Made by a program: the position numbers and the translations under genes
Shown: piece by piece, positions 17,198-25,430 of the stretch
Layout: each line of letters starts with the position of its first letter
Numbering within the stretch: the first letter of the stretch is position 1
Notes under the pieces: model-generated
Database searches by the model: none
What the model was told of the DNA's origin: nothing
What the model saw: only the letters and a program-made list of their open reading frames with translations
NCBI RefSeq assembly: GCF_000186225.1
Contig: NC_014933.1
Span: forward strand, 2,542,001 to 2,606,000
DNA from: Bacteroides helcogenes P 36-108
GTDB taxonomy: Bacteria; Bacteroidota; Bacteroidia; Bacteroidales; Bacteroidaceae
DNA length: 64,000 nucleotides
Direction of reading: 5' to 3'

Positions 17198-17853
17198 AAC
17201 TCTTGCAGATAGTGGCGGAATAATTCTTCTTGATAGTGGGCGTCTTCTGTCTGCCGTGCCGGAGTGCCCGATTCTTTCCAAGCCTGCAATTGATTGGCGG
17301 GAGGGATAATGCGGTCATTGCTGCCCGCAACAGCCTGTTGCCAGTGGAAGCTTCCCGCTTTCAAGCTGGCTTTTGCATTTATTCTCTCTATCTCTGCCAG
17401 TTCTTCCCTTAATTCTTCCAACGGACGACGAGGGGTGACTTGCAGAAATGCCCTGAACGCTGTTCCGTCTGCACACATCCGGCGAAGGAATTTATGCAGG
17501 GAAGCTCCGGTTAGTCCGTCCAGCGTACCACGGAAGATGGCAGGCGGAATTCCCCGGTGTTGGTCAATGGGATAAGGAGTGCCGTTGATGGCGATGCTGT
17601 GTGTTATCGGCAGCGAGAGCTGTGGCATTACTTGTGAGGCTGCCCACACTCCCATGGACCAACCGATGACGTTGATCTCCTTGTATTCGTCCAGACCGGA
17701 CTTGTCAAAGTCCAGCGTACGATAGTCGTAGCACACCATGAAGTCACTGTCTTCGGGGCGATACTCTTTGAAAGGTGTTTCATCTGCTCCCCATCCGGCA
17801 AAGAACAAGAGCAGGCGGGGATGGTGTCTTTGTATAATATAAATTTGTTTCAT
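17182..17853 (-). CDS. bioG: Pimeloyl-ACP methyl ester carboxylesterase, BioG type
   Basis: A 223-residue alpha/beta hydrolase. 'FFAGWGADETPF' (residues 17-28) forms the oxyanion-side loop, the nucleophile is S66 in 'GWSMGVW', and a late histidine sits in 'DAHYQEEL', the layout of the BioG family. It removes the methyl group from pimeloyl-ACP methyl ester, ending pimelate chain synthesis, and so replaces E. coli BioH. The gene lies between bioF and bioC. A 209-base gap to bioF upstream contains a tandem palindrome array. Confidence 0.9.
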   Translation of the reverse strand: MKQIYIIQRHHPRLLLFFAGWGADETPFKEYRPEDSDFMVCYDYRTLDFDKSGLDEYKEINVIGWSMGVWAASQVMPQLSLPITHSIAINGTPYPIDQHRGIPPAIFRGTLDGLTGASLHKFLRRMCADGTAFRAFLQVTPRRPLEELREELAEIERINAKASLKAGSFHWQQAVAGSNDRIIPPANQLQAWKESGTPARQTEDAHYQEELFRHYLQELWTNN

Positions 17854-17955
17854 AATCTTCTTTTAGCGTTTTTATGGTATGCCGATCATGCGGTATAAAA
17901 GAAAAGTTGTTTTACATTAAGAGAAAAAGTCTGTGATATAAGACGAAAACTTCTT

Positions 17956-18054
17956 TTCTCGCATTGAAAATCTCTGTTCGCGCGTTGCGAACGGATATTC
18001 GCAACGTGCGAATATGTATTTGCACACTGCAAACAGATATTCGCAGTGTGCGGA
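17956..18054. repeat. Tandem palindrome array, 21-bp period
   Basis: Four 15-bp near-palindromes start at 17977, 17998, 18019 and 18040, exactly 21 bases apart. They read TTCGCGCGTTGCGAA, TTCGCAACGTGCGAA, TTTGCACACTGCAAA and TTCGCAGTGTGCGGA, separated by 6-base A/T-rich linkers. A decayed fifth unit fits at 17956-17970. The array fills part of the bioF-bioG gap. Function is unknown; see findings. Confidence 0.85.
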
Positions 18055-18062
18055 CAAACTTT

Positions 18063-19217
18063 TTAGTCGATATGGCTTATTAACTCCTTTATATCTTCTT
18101 CTTTTATTTCAGCAGTCAGCGAAAAGCGGATGCGTGACGTTCCTTCCGGAACCGTAGGCGGACGTACCGGCAAGGCGTAGAAGCCATGCCGTTGCAGCAT
18201 TTCGGCACGCAGTATGGCGTCTGCACTTGGCCCGACTACCATCGGCACAATGTGGCTCACGCTTGGACTGCTGTAACCTTTCGCCTGCAACGCCTCGCGC
18301 AGCAGGCGGCTGACATGCGCCAGATGTTCCCTCCGTTTTTGCATCTCAGGCAGCCTGCGCACTATAAACAGTGTCCAGGCAATATTTACGGGGGGCAAAG
18401 CGGTGGTGAAGATCAGCGTACGCATCCGGTTTACGAGGTATTCGCGTATCATGCGTGTGCACACTATGTAAGCTCCTGCCGATGCTGCCGCCTTGCCGAA
18501 GGTTCCCACCAGAAAATCTATGTCGCAGATGCATCCGGCTTCTTCCGCACAGCCCAGCCCTTGTTTGCCGCATGTTCCGAAGGCATGTGCTTCATCTACA
18601 TACAGCCGCACGTTGCCATACGTCTGCTTCAGCCTTGCCAATGCTTTCAGATCTGCTCTGTCACCGTCCATACTGAAGATACTTTCTGTCACGATGATGA
18701 TTTGCCGGTAGTTTTCATGGTGTTCTTTCAGCAGACGTTCCAGTTGCGCAAGGTCATTGTGGCGGTAACGGATGCACCGTCCGGCAGATAGCCGGATGCC
18801 GTCTATGATGCTGGCGTGTACCAGTTTGTCTGCCAGTATCAGTGTTTGCGTGTCACTGACGGCAGGCAGAATTCCGGTGTTGGCATGATAGCCGCTGTTG
18901 AAGACCAATGCAGCCTCTGTTCCGAACAGTGCTGCCAATTCCGATTCCAGTTCTTCGTAGATGCCGAAGTTGCCTGTGAGCAGACGGGAAGAAGATGATG
19001 TGGGCAGAAAGGAATCCGGAGTAAGCATTTGCAGGAACTCTTCTCGGATTTCTCTGTCCGCAGCCAGTCCCATATAGTCGTTGGACGAGAGGTTCAGCAT
19101 CCGCTGCCCGTCCACGATGACATTCCGTCCGTCATGTATCATTTGTGGCAGACGCCTCAGGTTACTATGTGATTCTAAAGCTTGCAACTCTTGTTGCATT
19201 ACCTCTGTTGCATTCAT
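18063..19217 (-). CDS. bioF: 8-amino-7-oxononanoate synthase
   Basis: About 384 residues from the ATG at 19217, which overlaps the bioBA stop in an ATGA; the longer frame would run far into bioBA. It is a fold-type I alpha-oxoamine synthase with '[14 protein letters not shown]', 'SSSRLLTGN', '[13 protein letters not shown]', '[16 protein letters not shown]' and the PLP lysine in '[14 protein letters not shown]'. It condenses pimeloyl-ACP with L-alanine in the first step of biotin ring assembly. Confidence 0.95.
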   Translation of the reverse strand: MNATEVMQQELQALESHSNLRRLPQMIHDGRNVIVDGQRMLNLSSNDYMGLAADREIREEFLQMLTPDSFLPTSSSSRLLTGNFGIYEELESELAALFGTEAALVFNSGYHANTGILPAVSDTQTLILADKLVHASIIDGIRLSAGRCIRYRHNDLAQLERLLKEHHENYRQIIIVTESIFSMDGDRADLKALARLKQTYGNVRLYVDEAHAFGTCGKQGLGCAEEAGCICDIDFLVGTFGKAAASAGAYIVCTRMIREYLVNRMRTLIFTTALPPVNIAWTLFIVRRLPEMQKRREHLAHVSRLLREALQAKGYSSPSVSHIVPMVVGPSADAILRAEMLQRHGFYALPVRPPTVPEGTSRIRFSLTAEIKEEDIKELISHID

Positions 19218-21448
19218 AACATTTCCTTTATTATTTTGATCAGTCCGCTTGTCAGTTTGGTCAACTGTTCCGGTTCTATGATAAACGGAGGCATCAGATA
19301 GACCAACTTTCCAAACGGGCGTACCCAGATGCCTTCTTCTACGAAGCGTCGTTGCATCCACGCCATATCTACATTTTCCGTTACTTCAATTACACCGATG
19401 GCTCCTAATATGCGTACGTCTTTTACTTGCGGCAATTGCCGTGCAGGAGCAAGTTCTTCCCGAAGTTGCATGCTGATGCGGTTCACTTTTCCTTGCCAGT
19501 CATAGACGGGAGATGTCAGTAATCTCACCGATGCACACGCCACGGCACATGCCAACGGATTGCCCATAAAAGTAGGACCATGCATGAATACCCCCGGCGA
19601 ATGATTGGAGATGGCGTCTGCCACTTCATTTGTTGTCAGCACGGCAGACAGTGTCATATAGCCTCCGGTCAGCGCCTTTCCTATACACATGATGTCCGGC
19701 TCTGTGCCTGCGTGCTCCCAGGCAAACAGTTTTCCTGTCCTGCCGAATCCGGTCGCTATCTCGTCAAATATCAGCAACAGGCCATACTGTTTGCAGAGGC
19801 GGGCTGCCTCGCGCAGATATTGCGGATGATAAAACCACATGCCGCCCGCACCCTGTACGATCGGTTCGAGGATGAGTGCCGCCAGCTCTTCATGATGTTG
19901 TTCTATGATATTCTGTAACTCCATGCTGTCACCGGCATCCCAGTCACCGTCATATCGTGACCGTGGCTGCGGAGCGAAGTACCGTATGGGCAGGGAAGAT
20001 CCGAACAGAGAATGCATCCCTGTCACCGGGTCGCAGACAGACATCGCATTCCACGTGTCACCGTGATATCCCGAACGGATGGTCACGAAATTATTCTTTT
20101 TCTCTTTCCCTTTTCCGTACCAGTATTGCACTGCCATCTTCAGGGCTACTTCTACGGCCACCGAACCGGAGTCGGCGTAGAATATCTTCTGCATGGAAGG
20201 CGGAACTAAAGGTAGCAGCAGTTTCCCCAATTCTATGGCAGGCTCGTGTGTCAGCCCGCCGAACATGACGTGTGACATCTTACCGATTTGTTCTGTGGCC
20301 GCATGGTTCAGCACGGGATTGTTGTATCCATGTATGGCACACCACCATGAAGACATGCCTTCGATCAAGGTTTGTCCGCTTTCAAGCGTGATAGTCGCCC
20401 CTTCCGCCTGTTCCACTTTATATACGGGAAGCGGATCGGTGGTTGAAGTATAGGGATGCCAGAGGTGTTCGCGGTCAAACTGTGAATCGCTGAAACGGTA
20501 TCCTGCTTCCTCAATCAGTGTTTTGTCTTCCGATACTTTGGAACCGATTGTTGTCAGCAAATCTCCTACGATGGCAGAATTTATGCCTATGTGCAGAGCC
20601 TTCCGTACCGCTTCCGTGCTCAGTTGCGAGCGTCCTCCGGCAAAACGCAGGAATGCCCTGGGATTGATGAAACGGAACAGGGCTATGGTTGTCAGTATTT
20701 CTTCTTCGTTCAACGGTTCCTGTCTTTCCAGCGGTGTGCCCGGAATGGGACTCAACAGGTTGATGGGGATGGACTGGACTTCCATATCTTTCAGGGTGAA
20801 AGCAAACTCTATACGTTGCTCCATACTTTCGCCCATGCCGATAATGCCTCCGCTGCAAATATCCATACCTGCGTTTCGGGCGGCTTTCAGAGTGCGTATT
20901 TTTTCAGCCTGTGTGTGTGTGCTGCACAAGTTTGAGAAGTAGGAAGGGGCGGTTTCCAGATTGCAATGGTAACGCGTGATACCGGCATCATGAAGAGCAA
21001 GCATCTCTTCTTCGTTCAGCAACCCTAAGGATGCGCATAACTGTATGGACGAATGCCGCCGCATGTGGCGGGCGGCTTCACATAGTTTCTCCATGTTCTT
21101 GCCTGAAGGTTTCCGGCCGCTGGTCACCAATGAGAAGCGTGCCACCCCCTGTTCTTCGTTGTATTTGGCATGTCGCAGGCATTCTTCCTTGTCAACAAGG
21201 TCATATACATCGGCTTTGGTTTTGTAGTGCGATGATTGTGCGCACCATTTGCAGTTTTCCGGGCATCGTCCCGATTTGGCATTGATGATGGAGCACATGT
21301 CAAATTCTTCCGATGCCAAAGTTCTGGTTATTTCGTGTGCGGCTTCGTACAATGCTTCTTTATCAGATTGTGCGGCCAGCCATTCTGCTTCTTCTCTGCT
21401 GATGAAGTTACCTTCCAACACTTGTTCTTTCAGTTCATTTACAGTCAT
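19214..21448 (-). CDS. bioBA: Fused biotin synthase / DAPA aminotransferase (BioB-BioA)
   Basis: A single uninterrupted frame of about 744 residues from the ATG at 21448; an in-frame ATG at 21484 is less likely. Residues 1 to about 310 are BioB, a radical SAM enzyme with the cluster cysteines C62, C66 and C69 in 'CPENCKWC'. From about 320 it is BioA, beginning '[12 protein letters not shown]', with 'SSWWCAIHG', '[11 protein letters not shown]' and the PLP lysine in 'GKALTGGY'. One protein thus does the second and last ring-building steps (KAPA to DAPA, and dethiobiotin to biotin). Such fusions are known in Bacteroides. It is the first gene of the biotin operon. Confidence 0.95.
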   Translation of the reverse strand: MTVNELKEQVLEGNFISREEAEWLAAQSDKEALYEAAHEITRTLASEEFDMCSIINAKSGRCPENCKWCAQSSHYKTKADVYDLVDKEECLRHAKYNEEQGVARFSLVTSGRKPSGKNMEKLCEAARHMRRHSSIQLCASLGLLNEEEMLALHDAGITRYHCNLETAPSYFSNLCSTHTQAEKIRTLKAARNAGMDICSGGIIGMGESMEQRIEFAFTLKDMEVQSIPINLLSPIPGTPLERQEPLNEEEILTTIALFRFINPRAFLRFAGGRSQLSTEAVRKALHIGINSAIVGDLLTTIGSKVSEDKTLIEEAGYRFSDSQFDREHLWHPYTSTTDPLPVYKVEQAEGATITLESGQTLIEGMSSWWCAIHGYNNPVLNHAATEQIGKMSHVMFGGLTHEPAIELGKLLLPLVPPSMQKIFYADSGSVAVEVALKMAVQYWYGKGKEKKNNFVTIRSGYHGDTWNAMSVCDPVTGMHSLFGSSLPIRYFAPQPRSRYDGDWDAGDSMELQNIIEQHHEELAALILEPIVQGAGGMWFYHPQYLREAARLCKQYGLLLIFDEIATGFGRTGKLFAWEHAGTEPDIMCIGKALTGGYMTLSAVLTTNEVADAISNHSPGVFMHGPTFMGNPLACAVACASVRLLTSPVYDWQGKVNRISMQLREELAPARQLPQVKDVRILGAIGVIEVTENVDMAWMQRRFVEEGIWVRPFGKLVYLMPPFIIEPEQLTKLTSGLIKIIKEML

Positions 21449-21459
21449 ATTTTCTGTGA

Positions 21460-21942
21460 TTAAGTTAAAACTATGCTGATGCACCTATTGCTAAAAAAGA
21501 GGCACGGATTACCGGAATTGGTACAGCGCATTGTGTGAGCTGTATTATTCCGGCAATCCGTGCCTGTATTATTTTCTTGTTTCAGAATATATTCTTCCTG
21601 TTTGCCCGTGTTTGCACATGGACAGATAGTTTGTGTCCGGAAAAGAACTTTCAGGTTCATTCCCGTCACCATCCTTCCGTTGACGAGGGTTACTCCGCTT
21701 TCCGGTGAGATGCCGATATCCGTGTCTTTGCCTCCGCTATTTCCTTCCCATGTATTTTCTTCTCCGCATCCGGCATGGCCTGCAGTCCCCGCAACCTTCT
21801 GCTTGGACAGCGAACTGTCCGCTACACCTTTGCGCAGGCATCCGATGGTGACACATCGGCCTATACTGGCAAATGCGGCATAGGCTTTTCTGCTCCAGCG
21901 GCGGAAACGGATGATATGTCTGGCGGTTGCTGTACGTTTCAT
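21460..21942 (-). CDS. Uncharacterised small ORF upstream of the biotin operon
   Basis: A 160-residue open frame from ATG 21942. The N-terminus is striking: '[19 protein letters not shown]' followed by '[19 protein letters not shown]', a basic and aromatic pattern that looks selected rather than random. I believe similar short frames occur in other Bacteroides, but I cannot verify this. The C-terminal third is low-information and runs through the terminator hairpin, so the true coding end may be earlier. A good -7 element lies 45 bases upstream. No function is assigned. Confidence 0.35.
   Translation of the reverse strand: MKRTATARHIIRFRRWSRKAYAAFASIGRCVTIGCLRKGVADSSLSKQKVAGTAGHAGCGEENTWEGNSGGKDTDIGISPESGVTLVNGRMVTGMNLKVLFRTQTICPCANTGKQEEYILKQENNTGTDCRNNTAHTMRCTNSGNPCLFFSNRCISIVLT
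21491..21565 (-). terminator. Hairpin with U-tract upstream of bioBA (terminator or attenuator)
   Basis: Arms at 21500-21518 and 21547-21565 (19 bases, one G-U pair) pair perfectly. Inside the loop, TACAGC and GCTGTA at 21522-21527 and 21539-21544 can extend the stem. On the minus strand the hairpin is followed by TTTTTT (21493-21498). This is the form of an intrinsic terminator acting on minus-strand transcripts just before bioBA, whose ATG is 43 bases further on. Confidence 0.75.
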
Positions 21943-21986
21943 GTCTTTGTATCTGCCCAATGCAGAGTTTGGTTTTCTTTGCGGGT

Positions 21987-21995
21987 GCAAATGTA
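21987..21995 (-). promoter_or_regulatory. -7 element ahead of the small ORF and biotin operon
   Basis: TACATTTGC on the minus strand is a perfect TAnnTTTGC match. A transcript from here would contain the small frame, then the hairpin at 21491-21565, then bioBA. No well-placed -33 element was found. Confidence 0.5.
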
Positions 21996-22029
21996 GAAAA
22001 AATATTCAAAGGTGTTTCAACACGGGCAT

Positions 22030-22094
22030 AAAAAAAGGCTATCTATCCCAGACAGCCAATCCTTATTAACCTTAAATCTAATACTATGAAAAAC
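22030..22094 (-). ncRNA. Candidate ~65-nt small RNA downstream of asnB
   Basis: A full promoter (next entry) points into this segment. At its far end, arms 22037-22044 and 22050-22057 form an 8-bp hairpin with one G-U pair, followed on the minus strand by seven T (22030-22036). This is a complete intrinsic terminator. Between them lies an A/T-rich stretch with no minus-strand reading frame of note. The hairpin may also end asnB transcripts. No Rfam family is recognised with certainty. Confidence 0.5.
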
Positions 22095-22099
22095 ACGTT

Positions 22100-22131
22100 G
22101 CAAAGGTACGGCTTTTTCAATAATCTCCAAA
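22100..22131 (-). promoter_or_regulatory. Promoter of the candidate small RNA
   Basis: On the minus strand, TTTG (22128-22131) is followed by 19 bases and then TACCTTTGC (22100-22108), a full match to the Bacteroides consensus. The -33 region overlaps an inverted repeat (ATCTCC and GGAGAT around 22123-22140) that could be an operator. Confidence 0.6.
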
Positions 22132-22208
22132 TCGGGAGATCAATTTAAGGTATTATATAACATGGTTTAATAAAAAGAATTAGTTTGTTAACTTTTTACG
22201 CAATTCCT

Positions 22209-23936
22209 TTACTTGATGTATGCTTCTTCATGCACTCCCGCCACGGCACGTCCGCTTGGATCATTTTTGCCCTGGAAAGAGGCGTCCCATGCAAGGGCTT
22301 CGGCTGTGGAACAGGCTACGCTGGGTACACTGGGTACGCTGCGCGCTGCACTTTCACTGGGAAAATGTTCTTCAAAGATGCTGCGGTAGTAATATTCTTC
22401 CTTGTTCATGGGCGTGTTGACCGGAAAGCGTTCGGCGGCATGTGCCATCTGCTCATCGCTGACTGCACCGGAGGCGATGGATTTCAATGTGTCAATCCAA
22501 TTGTAACCTACACCGTCTGAAAACTGTTCCTTTTGACGCCATGCCACGCTTTCGGGAAGCATGTCGGCAAAGGCTTCACGTACAATTTTCTTTTCAATCA
22601 CTTTGCCGGTACACATCTTGGTCGCCGGATTGATGCGCATGGCAACATCCAGAAACTCTTTGTCAAGGAAAGGTACACGGCCTTCCACCCCCCAGGCTGC
22701 AAGACTCTTGTTGGCGCGAAGGCAGTCGTACATGTACAGCTTGGAAAGTTTGCGTACGGTTTCTTCGTGGAACGCCTGCGGAGTGGGAGCTTTGTGGAAG
22801 TAGAGGTAGCCGCCGAACACTTCGTCTGCCCCTTCGCCGCTGAGCACCATTTTGATTCCCATGCTCTTGATGACACGCGCCAGCAGGTACATGGGAGTGG
22901 AGGCACGTACGGTAGTCACGTCATACGTTTCAATGAAGTAGATGACGTCACGGATAGCATCAAGTCCTTCTTGTACGGTATAGTTTATTTCATGGTGCAC
23001 AGTGCCTATATACTGTGCCACTTCGCGAGCCTTGAGCAAGTCGGGCGCACCTTTCAGCCCTACGGCAAACGAGTGCAGTTGCGGCCACCAGGCATCCGAC
23101 TGATTGTCCGTCTCGATGCGCTTCGAAGCATATTTCTTGGCGATGGCGGAAATGACGGAAGAGTCGAGGCCGCCACTGAGAAGTACGCCGTAAGGTACAT
23201 CGGACATTAGCTGGCGTTGTACGGCCGCTTCGAGGGCATCGTGTATGGTATTCACCTGCGTATCGTAGGCTTTCCTGTCGATGGAGGCGGAGCCATTGTT
23301 GCGTTCGGCTGCCGGGGTATAGTTGTCTTTTACGGCGTCATATTCCGTCCAGTCACGCTTGTACCAGCGTTGCATTTTACCTTCGCTTCCCCGATAATAA
23401 TGTCCGGGCAAGAAAGGTTCGTATTCATCACAGAAGCCTTCGAGAGCTTTCAGCTCGCTGCCGAAATAGACGCGCCCTTCTTTGTCCTTCCCTATATACA
23501 GAGGGATGACACCGATGGGATCACGGGCTATCAGGTAGTCGTTCGTCACTTCGTCGTAGAGAGCGAAGGCGAATATTCCGTTCAGTTCTTCGAGGAAGCC
23601 GATGCCCCGGTCTTTGTAGAGAGCGAGAATGACTTCACAGTCCGAACCCGTCTGAAATGCATATTTTCCCGCATAGCGGGCACGTATCTCGCGATGGTTA
23701 TAGATTTCACCGTTCACGGCGAGCACCTGCTTACGGTCGGGTGAATACAAGGGTTGCCCACCCGATTGAGGATCTACAATGGACAGTCGCTCGTGTGCCA
23801 ATATGGCCGATCCGCCTACATAGATGCCACTCCAGTCAGGACCGCGGTGACGGATTTTCTGTGCCATTTTCAGCGCTTTGTTTCTCAGCTCTTTACTTTG
23901 AGTCTTTATGTTGAAGATGCCTGCTATTCCACACAT
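22209..23936 (-). CDS. asnB: Asparagine synthase (glutamine-hydrolysing)
   Basis: A 575-residue AsnB of usual bacterial length. The N-terminus 'MCGIAGIFN' places the catalytic cysteine at position 2, directly after the initiator Met. The class II glutaminase domain covers about 1-200 and the synthetase domain contains the PP-loop 'LLSGGLDSSV' and 'SGEGADEVFGGY'. It converts aspartate, ATP and glutamine to asparagine, AMP and glutamate. It lies 14 bases after gltD and probably forms an operon with gltB and gltD, so it consumes glutamine next to the enzymes that make glutamate from it. Confidence 0.95.
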   Translation of the reverse strand: MCGIAGIFNIKTQSKELRNKALKMAQKIRHRGPDWSGIYVGGSAILAHERLSIVDPQSGGQPLYSPDRKQVLAVNGEIYNHREIRARYAGKYAFQTGSDCEVILALYKDRGIGFLEELNGIFAFALYDEVTNDYLIARDPIGVIPLYIGKDKEGRVYFGSELKALEGFCDEYEPFLPGHYYRGSEGKMQRWYKRDWTEYDAVKDNYTPAAERNNGSASIDRKAYDTQVNTIHDALEAAVQRQLMSDVPYGVLLSGGLDSSVISAIAKKYASKRIETDNQSDAWWPQLHSFAVGLKGAPDLLKAREVAQYIGTVHHEINYTVQEGLDAIRDVIYFIETYDVTTVRASTPMYLLARVIKSMGIKMVLSGEGADEVFGGYLYFHKAPTPQAFHEETVRKLSKLYMYDCLRANKSLAAWGVEGRVPFLDKEFLDVAMRINPATKMCTGKVIEKKIVREAFADMLPESVAWRQKEQFSDGVGYNWIDTLKSIASGAVSDEQMAHAAERFPVNTPMNKEEYYYRSIFEEHFPSESAARSVPSVPSVACSTAEALAWDASFQGKNDPSGRAVAGVHEEAYIK

Positions 23937-23950
23937 ATAAATATTATGCT

Positions 23951-25300
23951 TTAGTTTATTTTTTGTATCAAGTATTCATTTATCTTTTTCGCCACTTTCC
24001 TTCCATCGGCCAGTGCCCGTACCACAAGACTTGCGCCATTGGCGGCATCACCGGCTACGAATACGTTTTCGGGTGTTTGGGGCTGTTCGGGTTTCAGGAA
24101 GCCCATTGCGAGAAGTGCCATGTCTGCTTCGATAATTTCCTTCTTTCCGGTGAGTTTCATGGTGGGCCGGGCTCCGTCAGTGGCCGGAAGCCATTCCACT
24201 TCCTCCACTTCCACACCTGTCAGCTTGCCGTTTTTACCAATGAAGCGGTTGGAAGTGAGACACCAGCGACGTATGCAGCCTTCCTCATGACTGCTCGTGG
24301 TTTTCAGCACTACGGGCCACTGTGGCCAAGGGGTAGCATCGTTGTGTCCTACGGGTGGCTGCGGCATGATTTCGATCTGCGTCACGCTGACGGCTCCCTG
24401 ACGGATACCGGTTCCGATACAGTCTGACCCCGTATCACCGCCTCCGATGACAATGAGCCGTTTGCCTTTGGCGTTCACAGCCTGTTCCTTCGTGAAGGTT
24501 TCGCCGTCGAGGATGCGGTTTTGCTGACTCAGCATTTCGAGGGCGAAATGTACACCTTTCAGTTCGCGGCCGGGGATGTCGAGGTTGCGGGCTGTCGGTG
24601 TACCGGTGCAGAGGGCGTATGCGTCAAATCCCGCGGGAAGGTTACGTACATCCACCGTGACACCCATTTCGAATTTGATGCCTTCGGCTTCGAGAATCTT
24701 CATGCGGCGGTCTATGACTGCCTTGTCCAGTTTGAAGTTGGGTATGCCGTAGCGCAGCAGCCCGCCCGGCATGGGCTTGCTGTCAAACAGGGTTACTTCG
24801 TGCCCTGTGGCATTCAGCCTGACGGCCACGCTCAGTCCTGCGGGACCTGCGCCGACAACTGCCACTTTGCGTCCGTTGCGTGCGGGCTGTGCAGGCATGA
24901 TGTAGCCTTCACGAAAGGCTGCCTCTGCAATGGCAGCTTCATTTTCGCGGATGGTTACAGGAGCGTCACACGACAGTTTCAGTACACACGACTTCTCACA
25001 AAGTGCAGGACAGATGCGTCCTGTGAATTCGGGAAAGTCATTGGTTCGGGTCAATATCTGATAAGCTTCACGCCATTTCCCTTTATAAAGTGCATCCTGA
25101 AATTCAGGCTGTATGTTGCCCAACGGACAAGCCCAGTGGCAGAAGGGTACACCGCAATCCATGCAGCGTGATGCCTGCAACTTGCGTTCGTGGCTGTTCA
25201 GAGTCTGTTCCACCTGGCTGAAGTCGTTGATACGTTCGTGTATCGGACGGTAACCCGCTTCCTGGCGGGGAATATTAAGAAATGCTTTTGGATCTCCCAT
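23951..25300 (-). CDS. gltD: Glutamate synthase small (beta) subunit
   Basis: A 449-residue GltD. N-terminal cysteine clusters 'CMDCGVPFCHWACPLGN' and 'CPALCEKSCVLKL' bind 4Fe-4S clusters. The FAD motif is 'VVGAGPAGLSVA', the NADPH motif 'VIGGGDTGSDC', and the C-terminus has 'FVAGDAANGASLVVRAL'. It passes electrons from NADPH to GltB. The gene lies between gltB and asnB on the same strand. Confidence 0.95.
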   Translation of the reverse strand: MGDPKAFLNIPRQEAGYRPIHERINDFSQVEQTLNSHERKLQASRCMDCGVPFCHWACPLGNIQPEFQDALYKGKWREAYQILTRTNDFPEFTGRICPALCEKSCVLKLSCDAPVTIRENEAAIAEAAFREGYIMPAQPARNGRKVAVVGAGPAGLSVAVRLNATGHEVTLFDSKPMPGGLLRYGIPNFKLDKAVIDRRMKILEAEGIKFEMGVTVDVRNLPAGFDAYALCTGTPTARNLDIPGRELKGVHFALEMLSQQNRILDGETFTKEQAVNAKGKRLIVIGGGDTGSDCIGTGIRQGAVSVTQIEIMPQPPVGHNDATPWPQWPVVLKTTSSHEEGCIRRWCLTSNRFIGKNGKLTGVEVEEVEWLPATDGARPTMKLTGKKEIIEADMALLAMGFLKPEQPQTPENVFVAGDAANGASLVVRALADGRKVAKKINEYLIQKIN

Positions 25301-25302
25301 AA

Positions 25303-25425
25303 TCTTAATTAGTTGATAGTTTCTTTTAGTTGACTGTTGATAGCTGACTGTTGATAGCTGACAGTTGATAGCTGATAGAAAATGGAGTATTCTTATCTAT
25401 CAACTGTCATCTGTCAACTATCAAC
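25303..25425. repeat. GTTGATAG-type direct and inverted repeats in the gltB-gltD gap
   Basis: The gap holds at least three 14-base direct copies of GACTGTTGATAGCT with small changes, then inverted copies (ATCAACTGTCATCTGTCAAC, ATCAACTAT). The two halves can pair into a long hairpin. The same word family (AGTTGATAGTTGA and its complement) recurs inside carA. Polar effects on gltD and asnB are possible. Confidence 0.75.
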
Positions 25426-25430
25426 TATAT

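Noticed and set aside
17956..18054. CRISPR array
   Set aside because: The period is 21 bp and each unit is a palindrome with no 30-bp spacers and no cas genes. The same holds for 34020-34121 and 44301-44398.
22086..22148. 20-residue plus-strand peptide (MKNTLQRYGF...)
   Set aside because: It overlaps the minus-strand small-RNA promoter and has no promoter of its own that I can see. Chance is likely, though a leader peptide is not excluded.
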